DNA from: Reddybacter sp041277045
Lineage (GTDB): Bacteria > Pseudomonadota > Gammaproteobacteria > Pseudomonadales > Porticoccaceae
Direction: 5' to 3'
DNA length: 64,000 nt
Assembly: GCA_041277045.1 (NCBI GenBank)
Contig: JBGFSY010000001.1
Location: 1,054,001-1,118,000, forward strand
Shown here: positions 52,658 through 61,454 of the stretch, in pieces
Position numbering within the stretch: position 1 is the stretch's first letter
Layout: each line of letters opens with the position of its first letter
Translations under genes and position numbers: made by a program
Notes under the pieces: generated by a model
Database searches by the model: none
What the model saw: the letters and a program-made list of their open reading frames with translations, nothing else
What the model was told of the DNA's origin: nothing

Positions 52658-53860
52658 ATGACGATTTCAACGACACAGATTTTTCGCCTCGGCATTAATG
52701 CCATCCTCGACCAGCAGGAGGGGCTGGCGCGCACCCAGCTGCAAATTGCCAGTGGCAAGCGTATTCAAACCCCCTCCGACGACCCCTCGGGCGCGGTTAA
52801 AGTGGTCGATATTAACGAGCAAATTGCGGTTGCTGAGCAGCACTTGCGCAACAGTCAGTTTGCCCGCACCGACTTGTCGCTAGAGGAAGGCGCCATGACC
52901 GGGGCGCAAAACGTCTTGCAGCGGGTGCGTGAATTGATGATTCAGGCCAATAATGACACCCAGTCAGAGGGCACTCGCCAGGGTATTGCCACTGAAATAC
53001 GCGCCCGGCGCGACGAGCTCCTGGCCCTCGCTAATACCCGCAATGCCAGTGGTAACTACCTCTTTGCCGGTTTTAAGCTCGACAGCCAACCCTTTAGTTT
53101 GAGCGGCGGCAGTGTTGTCTATAACGGCGACCAGGGCCAGCGGCGCATACAGGTCGGCCCTTCATCATTCATACCGGTCGGCGACTCCGGGGTCGATGTC
53201 TTTCAGCTCATCAAAACCGGCAATGGCAAGCTCACCGCTGACAACACCGTGTCTAATACAGGCTCGGGCACGGTCAGGTCTTTGAGCCAAAGCAGTGGTT
53301 TTGTCAGTGATACCTATACCCTTAATTTTATTCAGCTTGCCGCCACTGACCCCATCACCTATGAGGTGCGAGACTCGGGCGCGGCGCTGGTGTCGTCGGG
53401 CGCCTATGAAGGCGGGGGGGCGATTGGCTTTAACGGTATTTCCATGGTGGTCGAAGGCGTACCGGCCAATGGCGACAGCTTTACGGTCAGCCCCTCGGCC
53501 AACCAGGATGTTTTTACCACCCTCACGAATATTATCGCCGCGCTGGAGGCGCCCTCGACCGATCTCGCCGATAATGCCAGCCTGCACAACGATATGAATG
53601 AGAACTTGAATAATATTGACCAGGCGCTCGACAATTTTTTGCGTGTGCGCTCAACCATTGGTTCGCGCCTGAATAATATCGACAGCCAAAATGAGGTGAA
53701 TGAAAACTTCCTGCTGCGCATGAAAAGCGCGATATCCGAGGTGCAAGACCTCGACTTTGCCGAGGCCATTAGCCGCCTCAGTTCTCAGGCGACCTCGCTG
53801 GAGGCCGCGCAGAAGGTGTTTGTGGAAGTGCAGAGCCTCTCCCTGTTTGATTACCTCTAA
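52658..53860 (+). CDS. flgL: Hook-filament junction protein FlgL (HAP3)
   Basis: 400 residues. Flagellin-like ends: QEGLARTQLQIASGKRIQTP, SDDPSGAVKVVDINEQIAV and the C-terminal FAEAISRLSSQATSLEAAQK with VFVEVQSLSLFDYL. Middle domain is variable. Last gene of the flgB-L operon; fliC follows after a 310-bp gap with its own promoter. Confidence 0.95.
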   Translation: MTISTTQIFRLGINAILDQQEGLARTQLQIASGKRIQTPSDDPSGAVKVVDINEQIAVAEQHLRNSQFARTDLSLEEGAMTGAQNVLQRVRELMIQANNDTQSEGTRQGIATEIRARRDELLALANTRNASGNYLFAGFKLDSQPFSLSGGSVVYNGDQGQRRIQVGPSSFIPVGDSGVDVFQLIKTGNGKLTADNTVSNTGSGTVRSLSQSSGFVSDTYTLNFIQLAATDPITYEVRDSGAALVSSGAYEGGGAIGFNGISMVVEGVPANGDSFTVSPSANQDVFTTLTNIIAALEAPSTDLADNASLHNDMNENLNNIDQALDNFLRVRSTIGSRLNNIDSQNEVNENFLLRMKSAISEVQDLDFAEAISRLSSQATSLEAAQKVFVEVQSLSLFDYL

Positions 53861-54170
53861 GCGCGATTGTCGTCGAGGCCTACCTCGCGGCTTTGAATTG
53901 GCTTAAACTCAACCTTCTCGCCCCTGTAGCCACCTGCTTTAGGGGCAATTCGTCTTAAATACCCCGCAAAACCGGAACTCGGTCACAAAAAACTCCGTTT
54001 TGCTAAATTTCTCGTAAAAATCCTAAAGATTCCTCCAGCCCTGTCGATAACTATTCCGGAGGCAGCACTTATAGGTGTTTTAGCAAATGCGCTCAACACC
54101 CCAAGGCCGCCATAAATAGCAAAGTGTTTCAGTTGACAAGCAAACCGAGTGTTTGCGCAGGAGCCATAGA
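53861..54170 (+). other. Gene-free region between flgL and fliC (310 bp)
   Basis: Contains the fliC sigma-28 promoter (54024-54050), a ~114-bp 5' leader for fliC, and an inverted repeat GCCCCT/AGGGGC (53920-53946) that could weakly terminate the flgB-L transcript but lacks a T-run. No open frame of note. Confidence 0.7.
54024..54050 (+). promoter_or_regulatory. Sigma-28 (FliA) promoter of fliC
   Basis: TAAA at 54024-54027, 15 bases, GTCGATAA at 54043-54050: one mismatch from the TAAA-N15-GCCGATAA consensus. Start point near 54057, leaving a leader of about 114 bases. Confidence 0.9.
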
Positions 54171-55658
54171 ATGCCCCAGTTTATTAACAGTAATATTCCC
54201 TCACTCACGGCGCAGCGAAACCTCAACACCTCGCAAAGCTCCTTGAATACTTCCCTGCAACGTCTGTCATCGGGTCTGCGTATTAACAGCGCCAAGGACG
54301 ATGCGGCCGGTCTGGCGATTTCCGAGCGTTTTACCGCACAGATTCGTGGCCTCAACCAGGCGGCGCGAAACGCCAACGACGGCATCTCCCTGGCGCAAAC
54401 CGCTGAAGGTGACATGGGTGCCATTACCAACAACCTGCAGCGAATTCGTGAGCTGTCCGTGCAGTCGGCCAACGCCACCAACTCGGCCTCTGACCGCGCG
54501 GCCCTGCAATTGGAAGTGTCGGAGCTGATCTCAGAAATTGATCGTGTTGCTTCAACCAGTGCCTTTAACGGCGTTAAGCTGCTCGACGGTTCGTTTTCTG
54601 CCCAGCAGTTTCAGGTCGGTGCTAACTCGGGTGAGACGGTAACGATTGCCTCGATCGCCAGTTCGCGTATTACCGCCATTGGTCAGTCCAATACGGCCAC
54701 CACGACCGGCACCAAGGTCACAGCGGCGCTGTCGGCCAATGACTTGCTGATTAACGGTGTTGATGTCGGTGCGGTCGCCAAGCCCACGGGTGAAACAGAC
54801 TCCCTGGCAGCTAATATTGCCGCGGCTATTACCGCAGCTGACTCACAAGTAAGCGTTGCTGTCGGGCAGTCCGAATTCGCCGTTGGCGCCTTTGCAACCG
54901 TCGGTGATGATTCTACAAATGATGATGGTGTTTATACCTTGACGGTTGAGGGTATTGACGTCATTGATGTTACAGACGTTGGTGCGACGGGTAGTTCGGT
55001 AACGGCAGCCAATGTCGACACCCAACTGGGCTTGACTGCTACGACCGATTTGCTCACGGCGGCTGGGGTTAGCTTTACCGGTACTGCTGCTGGTGGCGAC
55101 CTTACCTTCATTAAGACCGATGGTAGCAACTTGAACTTAACCGAGACCCGTACCATTGGTACAGGTGGTACGCCGGCCCTAACGGGTAATGGTTTCGCAA
55201 ATTTGGGAGCGGGCACCGCGACAGGCTCCGCTGAAGAGTTTGGTAAATTGACCTTGACCTCCTCATCGGCAATCACCGTTGCCGGTAATACGCCAGCCAG
55301 TGCCGGCTTGACCGCAGGCACCTCAAGCCTGGTGCTGAGTGGTAATACCATTTCAACCACCGACATTTCCACAGCGGCAGGTGCCAATGCGGCCATTACC
55401 GCGGTGGATAACGCGCTCACGACGATCAACAGCAGCCGCGCCCAGTTGGGTGCTGTTCAAAACCGCTTTGACTCGGTAGTGTCGAGTATTCAAACCACCA
55501 GTGAAAACCTCAGTGCTTCACGTAGCCGAATTCGTGATGCGGATTTCGCGGCAGAAACAGCGGCGTTAACCCGTGCGCAAATTCTGCAACAGGCCGGTGT
55601 GTCAATTTTGGGTCAGGCTAACTCCCTGCCACAAAACGCACTGTCCCTACTGCAGTAA
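54171..55658 (+). CDS. fliC: Flagellin
   Basis: Filament subunit, 495 residues from the ATG at 54171 (CAGGAG seven bases upstream; a start six codons earlier at 54153 lacks a site). Conserved D0/D1 ends: MPQFINSNIPSLTAQRNLNT, LQRLSSGLRINSAKDDAAGL and, at the C-terminus, LTRAQILQQAGVSILGQANS then LPQNALSLLQ. The D1 stretch around NNLQRIRELSVQSANAT is the segment recognised by TLR5 in other flagellins. The middle (about 175-400) is Ala/Thr/Gly-rich and variable, probably surface-exposed. Only one flagellin gene is in the window. Confidence 0.96.
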   Translation: MPQFINSNIPSLTAQRNLNTSQSSLNTSLQRLSSGLRINSAKDDAAGLAISERFTAQIRGLNQAARNANDGISLAQTAEGDMGAITNNLQRIRELSVQSANATNSASDRAALQLEVSELISEIDRVASTSAFNGVKLLDGSFSAQQFQVGANSGETVTIASIASSRITAIGQSNTATTTGTKVTAALSANDLLINGVDVGAVAKPTGETDSLAANIAAAITAADSQVSVAVGQSEFAVGAFATVGDDSTNDDGVYTLTVEGIDVIDVTDVGATGSSVTAANVDTQLGLTATTDLLTAAGVSFTGTAAGGDLTFIKTDGSNLNLTETRTIGTGGTPALTGNGFANLGAGTATGSAEEFGKLTLTSSSAITVAGNTPASAGLTAGTSSLVLSGNTISTTDISTAAGANAAITAVDNALTTINSSRAQLGAVQNRFDSVVSSIQTTSENLSASRSRIRDADFAAETAALTRAQILQQAGVSILGQANSLPQNALSLLQ

Positions 55659-55707
55659 GGACTCAGGGAATGACATGAGCCTTACAGCTCATAGCCCTTA
55701 GGCAACG

Positions 55708-55740
55708 AAACCGACACTGTTTTTAACAGTGTCGGTTTTT
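55708..55740 (+). terminator. Rho-independent terminator after fliC
   Basis: Arms ACCGACACTGTT and AACAGTGTCGGT around a TTT loop, followed by T5. A strong 12-bp perfect stem 50 bp after the fliC stop. Confidence 0.92.
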
Positions 55741-55762
55741 GGCTTGCTACAAGGTAAATATT

Positions 55763-56224
55763 ATGGATACGAGTAACTTAACATTAGCCCCGCCCGCTGC
55801 GTTTAAAACGCAGCCGGACGCAGGTGCTAGGGTGTCGGTGACAGGTGCCGGGCAAGCGGCGCCAGCCGAGACAGCCGAGACAGCCGAGACAGTGCGCGGG
55901 TCGAGTGCGGCTTCCCCTGCCACGACCCCAGCCGAACAGTCCGCATTAAGTCGGCCAGCCGAGGCGGCGGATGAAAAGCAGCAAAGTGAAAACCAGGTGC
56001 AGGACATTTTGCGCAAGCTCAATGATTTGACCCAAACCTCTATTGCCTTTTCTCAGCATCAGGAAACGGGCCGCACGGTGATTACTGTTAGCGATAGGGA
56101 GAGCGGTGAGGAAATACGCACCATTCCCAGTGAGGACTTTTTAGCCATAGCCGCGCATTTGCAGGAGGTGCTGGACAGTGCCGATGGCCTGAAGCCGGGT
56201 TTGTTGGTGAGCAGCCAGGCGTAA
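55763..56224 (+). CDS. flaG: FlaG family protein
   Basis: 153 residues from the ATG at 55763. Disordered Ala/Pro/Thr/Glu-rich N-terminal two thirds, then the FlaG domain: DILRKLNDLTQTSIAFSQHQ, ETGRTVITVSDRESGEEIRT, and IPSEDFLAIAAHLQEVLDSA. FlaG limits filament length in some polar-flagellated bacteria. It lies between fliC and fliD as in Pseudomonas and Vibrio. It is beyond the fliC terminator, so read-through or an unseen promoter must express it. Confidence 0.88.
   Translation: MDTSNLTLAPPAAFKTQPDAGARVSVTGAGQAAPAETAETAETVRGSSAASPATTPAEQSALSRPAEAADEKQQSENQVQDILRKLNDLTQTSIAFSQHQETGRTVITVSDRESGEEIRTIPSEDFLAIAAHLQEVLDSADGLKPGLLVSSQA
55863..55889 (+). repeat. Three tandem copies of a 9-bp unit in flaG
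   Basis: CAGCCGAGA repeated three times without change, encoding in-frame AET-type tripeptide repeats in the disordered part of FlaG. A slippage-prone but frame-preserving repeat, because 9 is a multiple of 3. Confidence 0.85.
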
Positions 56225-56267
56225 CAAATTCAGCGTCAACCCAGGGGCTCGGCTCTTTTTTATCGTT

Positions 56268-56289
56268 AACCAGGCTGGCCCTGGTTTTT
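56268..56289 (+). terminator. Rho-independent terminator after flaG
   Basis: AACCAGG and CCTGGTT arms with a five-base loop, followed by TTT. The stem is short but GC-rich with a T-run, 45 bp after the flaG stop. Confidence 0.6.
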
Positions 56290-56492
56290 CTGTTTGTGGC
56301 TATTTGCCGCCTGAGCTGGCAAGCCCTTGCCGCTGTGTGGTGTGGTACTGCCGCCGGGTTTGTCAGCAAGTAATAATGTGGGTTTTGCTGCCCTCGCCAG
56401 AGCTTGATTATAAAGGCTTTAGCCCGGATGTGATGACTTTCTCAGTTGCTCTCTTGTTTGGTATGTTTTGTGCATAGATGGGGTGATTGAAC

Positions 56493-56519
56493 TAAAGTTT
56501 TCCTTAAGTGTGTCGACAA
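56493..56519 (+). promoter_or_regulatory. Sigma-28 (FliA) promoter of fliD
   Basis: TAAA (56493-56496), 15 bases, GTCGACAA (56512-56519); two mismatches in the -10 box relative to GCCGATAA, correct spacing. About 60 bp before the fliD ATG. Confidence 0.7.
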
Positions 56520-56578
56520 AAGACATAGGCGAGTTTGATATTACGGGACAGGTATATACGTGTTGGTAGGTCGATAAA

Positions 56579-58606
56579 ATGGCAATTACATCGAGCGGGA
56601 TTGGCTCCGGACTTGATATCGAAAATCTGGTGACCCAGTTGGTGACTGCTGAGAGAGCGCCCACGGAAACCAGTTTGATTCGTAAATCCGCACAATATCA
56701 GGGGCAGTTGTCGGCCTTTGGTGCCTTAAAGGGGGCTTTGTCGGGCTTCCAGTCGTCACTCAGTGACTTGAAAAGTTTATCAACCTATACCGAGCGACGC
56801 GCAACCCTGAGTGAAGTCACTACCCTCAGTGCGACGGCAAGCAATACCGCAGCGGCGGGTAATTATGCGGTTGAGGTTTCACAGCTAGCCAAGGCGCACT
56901 CGCTGGCATCGGGTAGCTATAGCGCGATTACGGATGTGGTCGGTGAAGGCACCTTGAGTTTCCGCTTTGGCACCACGGATTATACCGGCCCAACGCCCGG
57001 CCCTGAGGTCTATACCAGTTTTACGCAGAATGGCGATAAAGCGGCCGGCTCGGTGGTGATTGATAGTACTAACAATACATTGGCGGGCATTCGCGACGCG
57101 ATTAATGATGCTGATGTGGGCGTCAGTGCCTCGATTATTAACGACGGCAGTGGTTTCCGCTTATTGTTTGCCTCAACCGATACCGGCGCCGAGAATAGCC
57201 TGGAGGTGTCGGTTACCGAGTCTGGCCCGGCGGGCCTATCGGCTTTTGAATTTAATGCCTCATCAATCAACTTGAGTCAAACGGTCGCCGCACAAGATGC
57301 GGCTTTTACGGTGAATGGTTTGCCGGTGACCAGCGCATCTAATGACGTTGGCGGTGTGGTTAGTGGCCTCGAATTGACGCTCAAGGCGGAGACTACTGGC
57401 GTACCGGTGGATATTACGGTGAGCCGCAATGCGACCGCCATAAAAAGTGCCTTAAGTAGTTTTGTAAATGCTTATAACGGTTTGATTGACACCACGAATG
57501 CGCTTTCAAGCTATGACCCAGAAAAAAAAGAGGCAGGTCTACTGTTGGGCGATGCCACGTTGCGGGGCGTCACCGGGCGTTTGCGCAGTGAAATTAATGA
57601 CGCCATTAGCGGCATTGGCACTTATAACACGCTGGCTAGCATTGGCATTACAACGGGTAGTGACGGCAAGCTGGTGCTGGATCAGAGTGATTTAGATAAA
57701 GTGCTTGAAGAGGATTTCGATGCCTTGTCAGCCCTCTTTGCTGTGCAGGGCCTGCCCAGTAGTAGTGGTGTGGATTATCTTGCCTCGAGCAGTGCTACCG
57801 CTATTGGCGATTATGCCGTGGTTATTTCTCAGGTGGCCAGCCAGGGCGTGAATACGGGCGCCGCCGCTGTGGGCTTTCCCAACTTGGATATTACCGCCCT
57901 CAATGACAGCTTTAAGATAAAGGTCAATAATATTCAAAGTGCGGACATTGTTCTCACTCAGGCCACCTATGCCGATGGCGATGCCCTGGCTGCAGAGCTG
58001 CAAAGCCAAATTAATGGTGATGAAACCTTTAAGGCGGGCGGCATTACCGTTGCCGTTACCTTTGATAGTGGCACGGGTGCCTTTAGCATTACCTCCAGCC
58101 GCTATGGTTCGGATTCCACCGTCGAAATTACCGAGGTCGATACCGATACTGCCGCAACCCTGGGTTTTAGTGTGTCGGCGGGCAGTGATGGTGTCGATGT
58201 GGCGGGTACGATTAACGGCGTCAGCGCAATGGGCGTTGGCCAGCGATTAACGGCAGACGCGGGTTCGGGTGCAGAGGGCCTGGCTTTGTTGATCTCGGCG
58301 ACGGCGCCGGGCTCTTTGGGGACGGTCAGTTTCACCCGGGGTTTGACCGACGGCATTGATAGCTTGCTCAATAGTTTTCTCGGGGCGAATAATATTATTG
58401 AAATTCGTCTCGATGGTTTGCAGGACAGAATTGACAAAATTGACGAGGAGGGCATTGCCCTGGATCGGCGTATGGAGGCCATCGAAATTCGTTACCGCTC
58501 TCAGTTCGGCAAGCTTGATGCCCTATTGGCTCAGCTCAATAACACCAGTAATTTTCTAGAAACACAGTTGGCAAACTTGCCGACATTTTTTGGTAGAAAG
58601 AAATAG
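56579..58606 (+). CDS. fliD: Filament cap protein FliD (HAP2)
   Basis: 675 residues. N-terminal SSGIGSGLDIENLVTQLVTA and C-terminal ENIIEIRLDGLQDRIDKID-like coiled segment (NNIIEIRLDGLQDRIDKIDE) with RYRSQFGKLDALLAQLNNTS identify FliD, which guides flagellin folding at the filament tip. The central domain is larger than in E. coli, with repeated beta-rich stretches, as in many marine bacteria. Heads fliD-fliS-fliT. Confidence 0.95.
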   Translation: MAITSSGIGSGLDIENLVTQLVTAERAPTETSLIRKSAQYQGQLSAFGALKGALSGFQSSLSDLKSLSTYTERRATLSEVTTLSATASNTAAAGNYAVEVSQLAKAHSLASGSYSAITDVVGEGTLSFRFGTTDYTGPTPGPEVYTSFTQNGDKAAGSVVIDSTNNTLAGIRDAINDADVGVSASIINDGSGFRLLFASTDTGAENSLEVSVTESGPAGLSAFEFNASSINLSQTVAAQDAAFTVNGLPVTSASNDVGGVVSGLELTLKAETTGVPVDITVSRNATAIKSALSSFVNAYNGLIDTTNALSSYDPEKKEAGLLLGDATLRGVTGRLRSEINDAISGIGTYNTLASIGITTGSDGKLVLDQSDLDKVLEEDFDALSALFAVQGLPSSSGVDYLASSSATAIGDYAVVISQVASQGVNTGAAAVGFPNLDITALNDSFKIKVNNIQSADIVLTQATYADGDALAAELQSQINGDETFKAGGITVAVTFDSGTGAFSITSSRYGSDSTVEITEVDTDTAATLGFSVSAGSDGVDVAGTINGVSAMGVGQRLTADAGSGAEGLALLISATAPGSLGTVSFTRGLTDGIDSLLNSFLGANNIIEIRLDGLQDRIDKIDEEGIALDRRMEAIEIRYRSQFGKLDALLAQLNNTSNFLETQLANLPTFFGRKK

Positions 58607-58655
58607 TGATGAATAACGACGCCTTAGTAAACAATTATGCTGAGAGGGCATGGAA

Positions 58656-59063
58656 ATGAGTATCAACCAATACCGAAAAGTACAATCCCAAAGTGCCGTC
58701 AATGACGCCAGTCCGCATATGCTGATTGCCATGTTGTTCCGTGGTGCTCTCGACAACATAGCCGTGGCGCGGGGTGCTATCGAGCGCGGGGAAGCCGCCT
58801 TGAAAGGTGAGAAAATTGGCCGCGCCATCGATATTGTCGATAACTTGCGTTCTTCTCTCGATATGAGTGTTGGTGGTGACGTCGCACAAAACTTGAAAGA
58901 CCTCTATGACTATATGGAGGGTCGTCTGTTGACGGCCAATATGGATGATAGTGCGCAGGCTCTGGAGGAGGTTTCTAGCTTGTTGGGTGAAATTGCCCAG
59001 GGCTGGAATGCGATGCCAGAAGAGTATAAAAAAGCGCCATCAAGACACAGTGAGGCTAGCTGA
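58656..59063 (+). CDS. fliS: Flagellin export chaperone FliS
   Basis: 135 residues from the ATG at 58656 (GAGGG seven bases ahead; the ATG at 58650 is too close to it). INQYRKVQSQSAVNDASPHM leads into the four-helix bundle with MLIAMLFRGALDNIAVARGA, and VAQNLKDLYDYMEGRLLTAN is the other FliS block. Prevents early polymerisation of flagellin in the cytoplasm. One-base overlap with fliT (TGATG). Confidence 0.94.
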   Translation: MSINQYRKVQSQSAVNDASPHMLIAMLFRGALDNIAVARGAIERGEAALKGEKIGRAIDIVDNLRSSLDMSVGGDVAQNLKDLYDYMEGRLLTANMDDSAQALEEVSSLLGEIAQGWNAMPEEYKKAPSRHSEAS

Positions 59064-59404
59064 TGGGTGATTTGCCGATTGTCGGTGCTCAGCGTCAGCA
59101 GCAATTGCAGGACGCTATTGCGCTGTCGAAAAATATGCTCGAAACCGCCGAGCGCGGTGACTGGGAAGGCATTATCGAGCTGGAAAAGCAGCGACGCGAG
59201 GGTATGATGGCGGGTCTCAAAGAGCCGGTAGCAGTGGATGAGGCCAAAGGCGTTAATGATTCCCTGCAAACGCTAATGCAGCTCAATGATCAATTGACTG
59301 GGCTAGTGCAGCGAGCCCGCAGTGAGAGTGCCCAGCAGTATGCTGCTCTACAGAGTGGTCGTAGTGCAGCCAGTGCCTATCAGAACGTTAGCAAGCAACG
59401 TTAA
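59063..59404 (+). CDS. fliT: FliT-like flagellar chaperone
   Basis: 113 residues, all helical: AIALSKNMLETAERGDWEGI followed by IELEKQRREGMMAGL, and a last helix LNDQLTGLVQRARSESAQQY. Pattern, size and position after fliS fit FliT, the FliD export chaperone, although the family is weakly conserved in sequence. Start codon overlaps the fliS stop. Confidence 0.75.
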   Translation: MGDLPIVGAQRQQQLQDAIALSKNMLETAERGDWEGIIELEKQRREGMMAGLKEPVAVDEAKGVNDSLQTLMQLNDQLTGLVQRARSESAQQYAALQSGRSAASAYQNVSKQR

Positions 59405-59673
59405 TTTGCTGTCTTCGCTCCTGCGACTGTTTCTCGATACCGGTCGCTGATCGGGCTGTTGTCCTTGATAGCCTGATGGTATTCCATCTTCTTTCTTTAA
59501 TAACCTCATAATTTCTATTGCAAAAAACACACATCCAGCCCATTCTTAGCCGCTTGTGCTGGTTTTTTGACGCTTTGTATTTTATCTAACTTTTTTTGAA
59601 ACACTGACTATAAAAAATAGCGCATGATCGCGGCTTCACTCTATTGTCTGCGGGTCTGGAGGTTTACACCAGT

Positions 59674-60237
59674 ATGGAGAGCAAAGATTCTTTTTTTCAG
59701 GGTTTGTATTACGAAAGTAATATCTCTCTAGTTTGTCAGGTTGTGGATTCCCTGCCCGGTGATAATGAGCTGGTGAGTATCAATGAAAATAATGTCCGCT
59801 TCCTTAAAGCCTTGGCGGCACTGAATGAAGGTGCCCCCGAAGTGGGTGAGGAGGCCCCGCAAACGGCCGCAGAGTTACAGCGCCTCGATCTCAAATTAAA
59901 TCTTTTGCTCGAAATAGTCGGACAACTATTGGCTAGCCAGCTTACCTTGCCGGCGCCAACAAAGGTTCGCCTGGGGCATGCGGGTATCGAATGGGTGGCA
60001 CAGGATTGCCCCCCTTCCGGTGCTCAAGTTTGCATCGAGGTTTACCTGTGTAGTGAGTTGCCCTCACCACTTAAATTTCACGGAATCGCAGTGCTTGTTG
60101 ATTCAGAAGAAGGTTCGGGTAACGCTGGCCAGCACGTACAGGCGCGTTTTGTCGGTTTAAGTTCTACATTGCAAGATGATCTGGAAAAATTTATTTTTAG
60201 GCGACATCGCCGCAGTATTGCTCAGCGCCAAATTTAG
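59674..60237 (+). CDS. Atypical PilZ-domain protein upstream of fleQ
   Basis: 187 residues from the ATG at 59674 (TGGAGG 12 bases upstream). No signal peptide. N-terminal FFQGLYYESNISLVCQVVDS, a helical middle (LQRLDLKLNLLLEIVGQLL) and a C-terminal beta region (RLGHAGIEWVAQD, VCIEVYLCSELPSPLKFHGI) closing in FIFRRHRRSIAQRQI. This layout matches PilZ-related proteins found beside flagellar regulators in other polar-flagellated bacteria. Canonical RxxxR-DxSxxG motifs are not seen, so c-di-GMP binding is uncertain. It stands 41 bp before fleQ on the same strand and probably shares its transcript. Confidence 0.6.
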   Translation: MESKDSFFQGLYYESNISLVCQVVDSLPGDNELVSINENNVRFLKALAALNEGAPEVGEEAPQTAAELQRLDLKLNLLLEIVGQLLASQLTLPAPTKVRLGHAGIEWVAQDCPPSGAQVCIEVYLCSELPSPLKFHGIAVLVDSEEGSGNAGQHVQARFVGLSSTLQDDLEKFIFRRHRRSIAQRQI

Positions 60238-60278
60238 GAGTGGTTAAGAATTGATGATGGCATTAAATATTCTAGGGA

Positions 60279-61403
60279 ATGAAAGTGGCGCTCGATATGA
60301 CGGATAAGCTCAAGCCCGAGGGCGGCCCTAAGAGTACGAATGCATTTAAGCAGCATCGTTTAGTGGGCGATAACCGCAATATGCAGTTGGTTCGCCGCCT
60401 TATTGAGCAAGTTGCCCACAGTGATGCCACAGTATTGATACTTGGTGAGTCGGGTACGGGTAAGGAGGTTGTTGCTCAGGCTCTACACCGCCAATCCCTA
60501 CGCGTCAAACGCCCTTTTGTGCCCATTAATTGCGGCGCGATACCGCCCGATTTATTAGAGTCAGAATTGTTTGGTCATGAAAAGGGCGCCTTTACCGGGG
60601 CCATTACGGCCCGCCAGGGGCGTTTTGAGCTGGCGGAGGGCGGCACGCTATTTCTCGATGAAATTGGTGATATGTCTCTGGAAATGCAGGTGAAACTGCT
60701 GCGCGTGTTGCAGGAAAAATCCTTTGAGCGCGTTGGCGGTAGCAAGACTATTCACTCCGACGTGCGTGTCATCGCCGCGACACACCACAATCTTGAGCAT
60801 CGCGTGGCTGAGGGCTGTTTTCGCCTCGATCTGTTTTACCGGCTCAATGTTTTCCCCATCGAGGTGCCGCCCCTGCGTGAGCGTACGGATGACATCCCTC
60901 AATTGGTTAGCTATACGACCGAGCGCCTGCGACAGGGCGGGCAGAGTGTTGCGAAGCTAAGTGACTGTGCCCTGGCGGCTCTGGCGGGCTATGACTGGCC
61001 GGGCAATGTACGTGAGTTGGCTAATCTGGTGGAGCGTTTGAATATTCTCTTCCCGGGGCAAGAGGTGCGTGCAAAAGCCCTACCCGATAAATATCGCCGC
61101 AATGTTGACTGGATTGCCGATGAGGAAGATAGCCAGGTTGCAGAAGAGGCCATGCTGGCCGATATTGGTGTCGAAGAGCGGACTATGCCGTTGGCGTCCC
61201 CCGGGGCACTAATGGGTGGCGAGGGTCTCGATCTTAAGGATTATTTGCGCCAGGTTGAGGAAGACTTGATTCGTCAGGCTCTGGACGATAGTGACTGGGT
61301 GGTGGCACGGGCCGCTAAATTGCTGCGACTGCAGCGTACAACCCTGGTTGAGAAGATCCGGAAATTTGACATTTCTCGTGTGAATACAGCGTCGGATATT
61401 TGA
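60279..61403 (+). CDS. fleQ: FleQ/FlrA-like sigma-54 activator lacking the N-terminal REC domain
   Basis: Master flagellar regulator candidate, 374 residues against about 490 for P. aeruginosa FleQ. The AAA+ domain is complete: Walker A GESGTGKE (56-63), GAFTGA loop (103-108) for sigma-54 contact, FLDEIGDM Walker B and RLNVFPIEVPPLRERTDD. The Fis-type DNA-binding domain ends VARAAKLLRLQRTTLVEKIR. Only about 27 residues precede the AAA+ domain, so the FleQ receiver-like domain is absent. No room exists for it upstream because the PilZ-type gene ends 41 bp before. An alternative ATG is at 60297. The symbol follows homology and neighbours fleS-fleR. Confidence 0.88.
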   Translation: MKVALDMTDKLKPEGGPKSTNAFKQHRLVGDNRNMQLVRRLIEQVAHSDATVLILGESGTGKEVVAQALHRQSLRVKRPFVPINCGAIPPDLLESELFGHEKGAFTGAITARQGRFELAEGGTLFLDEIGDMSLEMQVKLLRVLQEKSFERVGGSKTIHSDVRVIAATHHNLEHRVAEGCFRLDLFYRLNVFPIEVPPLRERTDDIPQLVSYTTERLRQGGQSVAKLSDCALAALAGYDWPGNVRELANLVERLNILFPGQEVRAKALPDKYRRNVDWIADEEDSQVAEEAMLADIGVEERTMPLASPGALMGGEGLDLKDYLRQVEEDLIRQALDDSDWVVARAAKLLRLQRTTLVEKIRKFDISRVNTASDI

Positions 61404-61454
61404 CGAATCATCTTTGCCTTTCTGTAACCTATTAAAATATAAGAAAATTTATTC

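Larger units (their letters stand above)
56225..56578 (+). other. Gene-free region between flaG and fliD (354 bp)
   Basis: Holds a terminator for flaG (56268-56289) and a sigma-28 type promoter for fliD (56493-56519). Nothing else with coding or structural character was found. Confidence 0.7.

Noticed and set aside
53920..53946. GCCCCT/AGGGGC inverted repeat after flgL as a terminator
   Set aside because: Loop of about 15 bases and no T-run; mentioned only in the gene-free region.
55863..55889. Tandem 9-bp repeats as a possible CRISPR or VNTR control element
   Set aside because: Only three contiguous in-frame copies inside the flaG coding sequence, no spacers.
56458..56474. GG-N10-GC pattern before fliD (TTGGTATGTTTTGTGCA)
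   Set aside because: The -12 part reads GTGC instead of TTGC, and a better sigma-28 element lies closer to the gene.
59597..59614. TTGAAA...TATAAA before the PilZ-type gene as a sigma-70 promoter
   Set aside because: The two hexamers are only seven bases apart, far from the ~17 needed.
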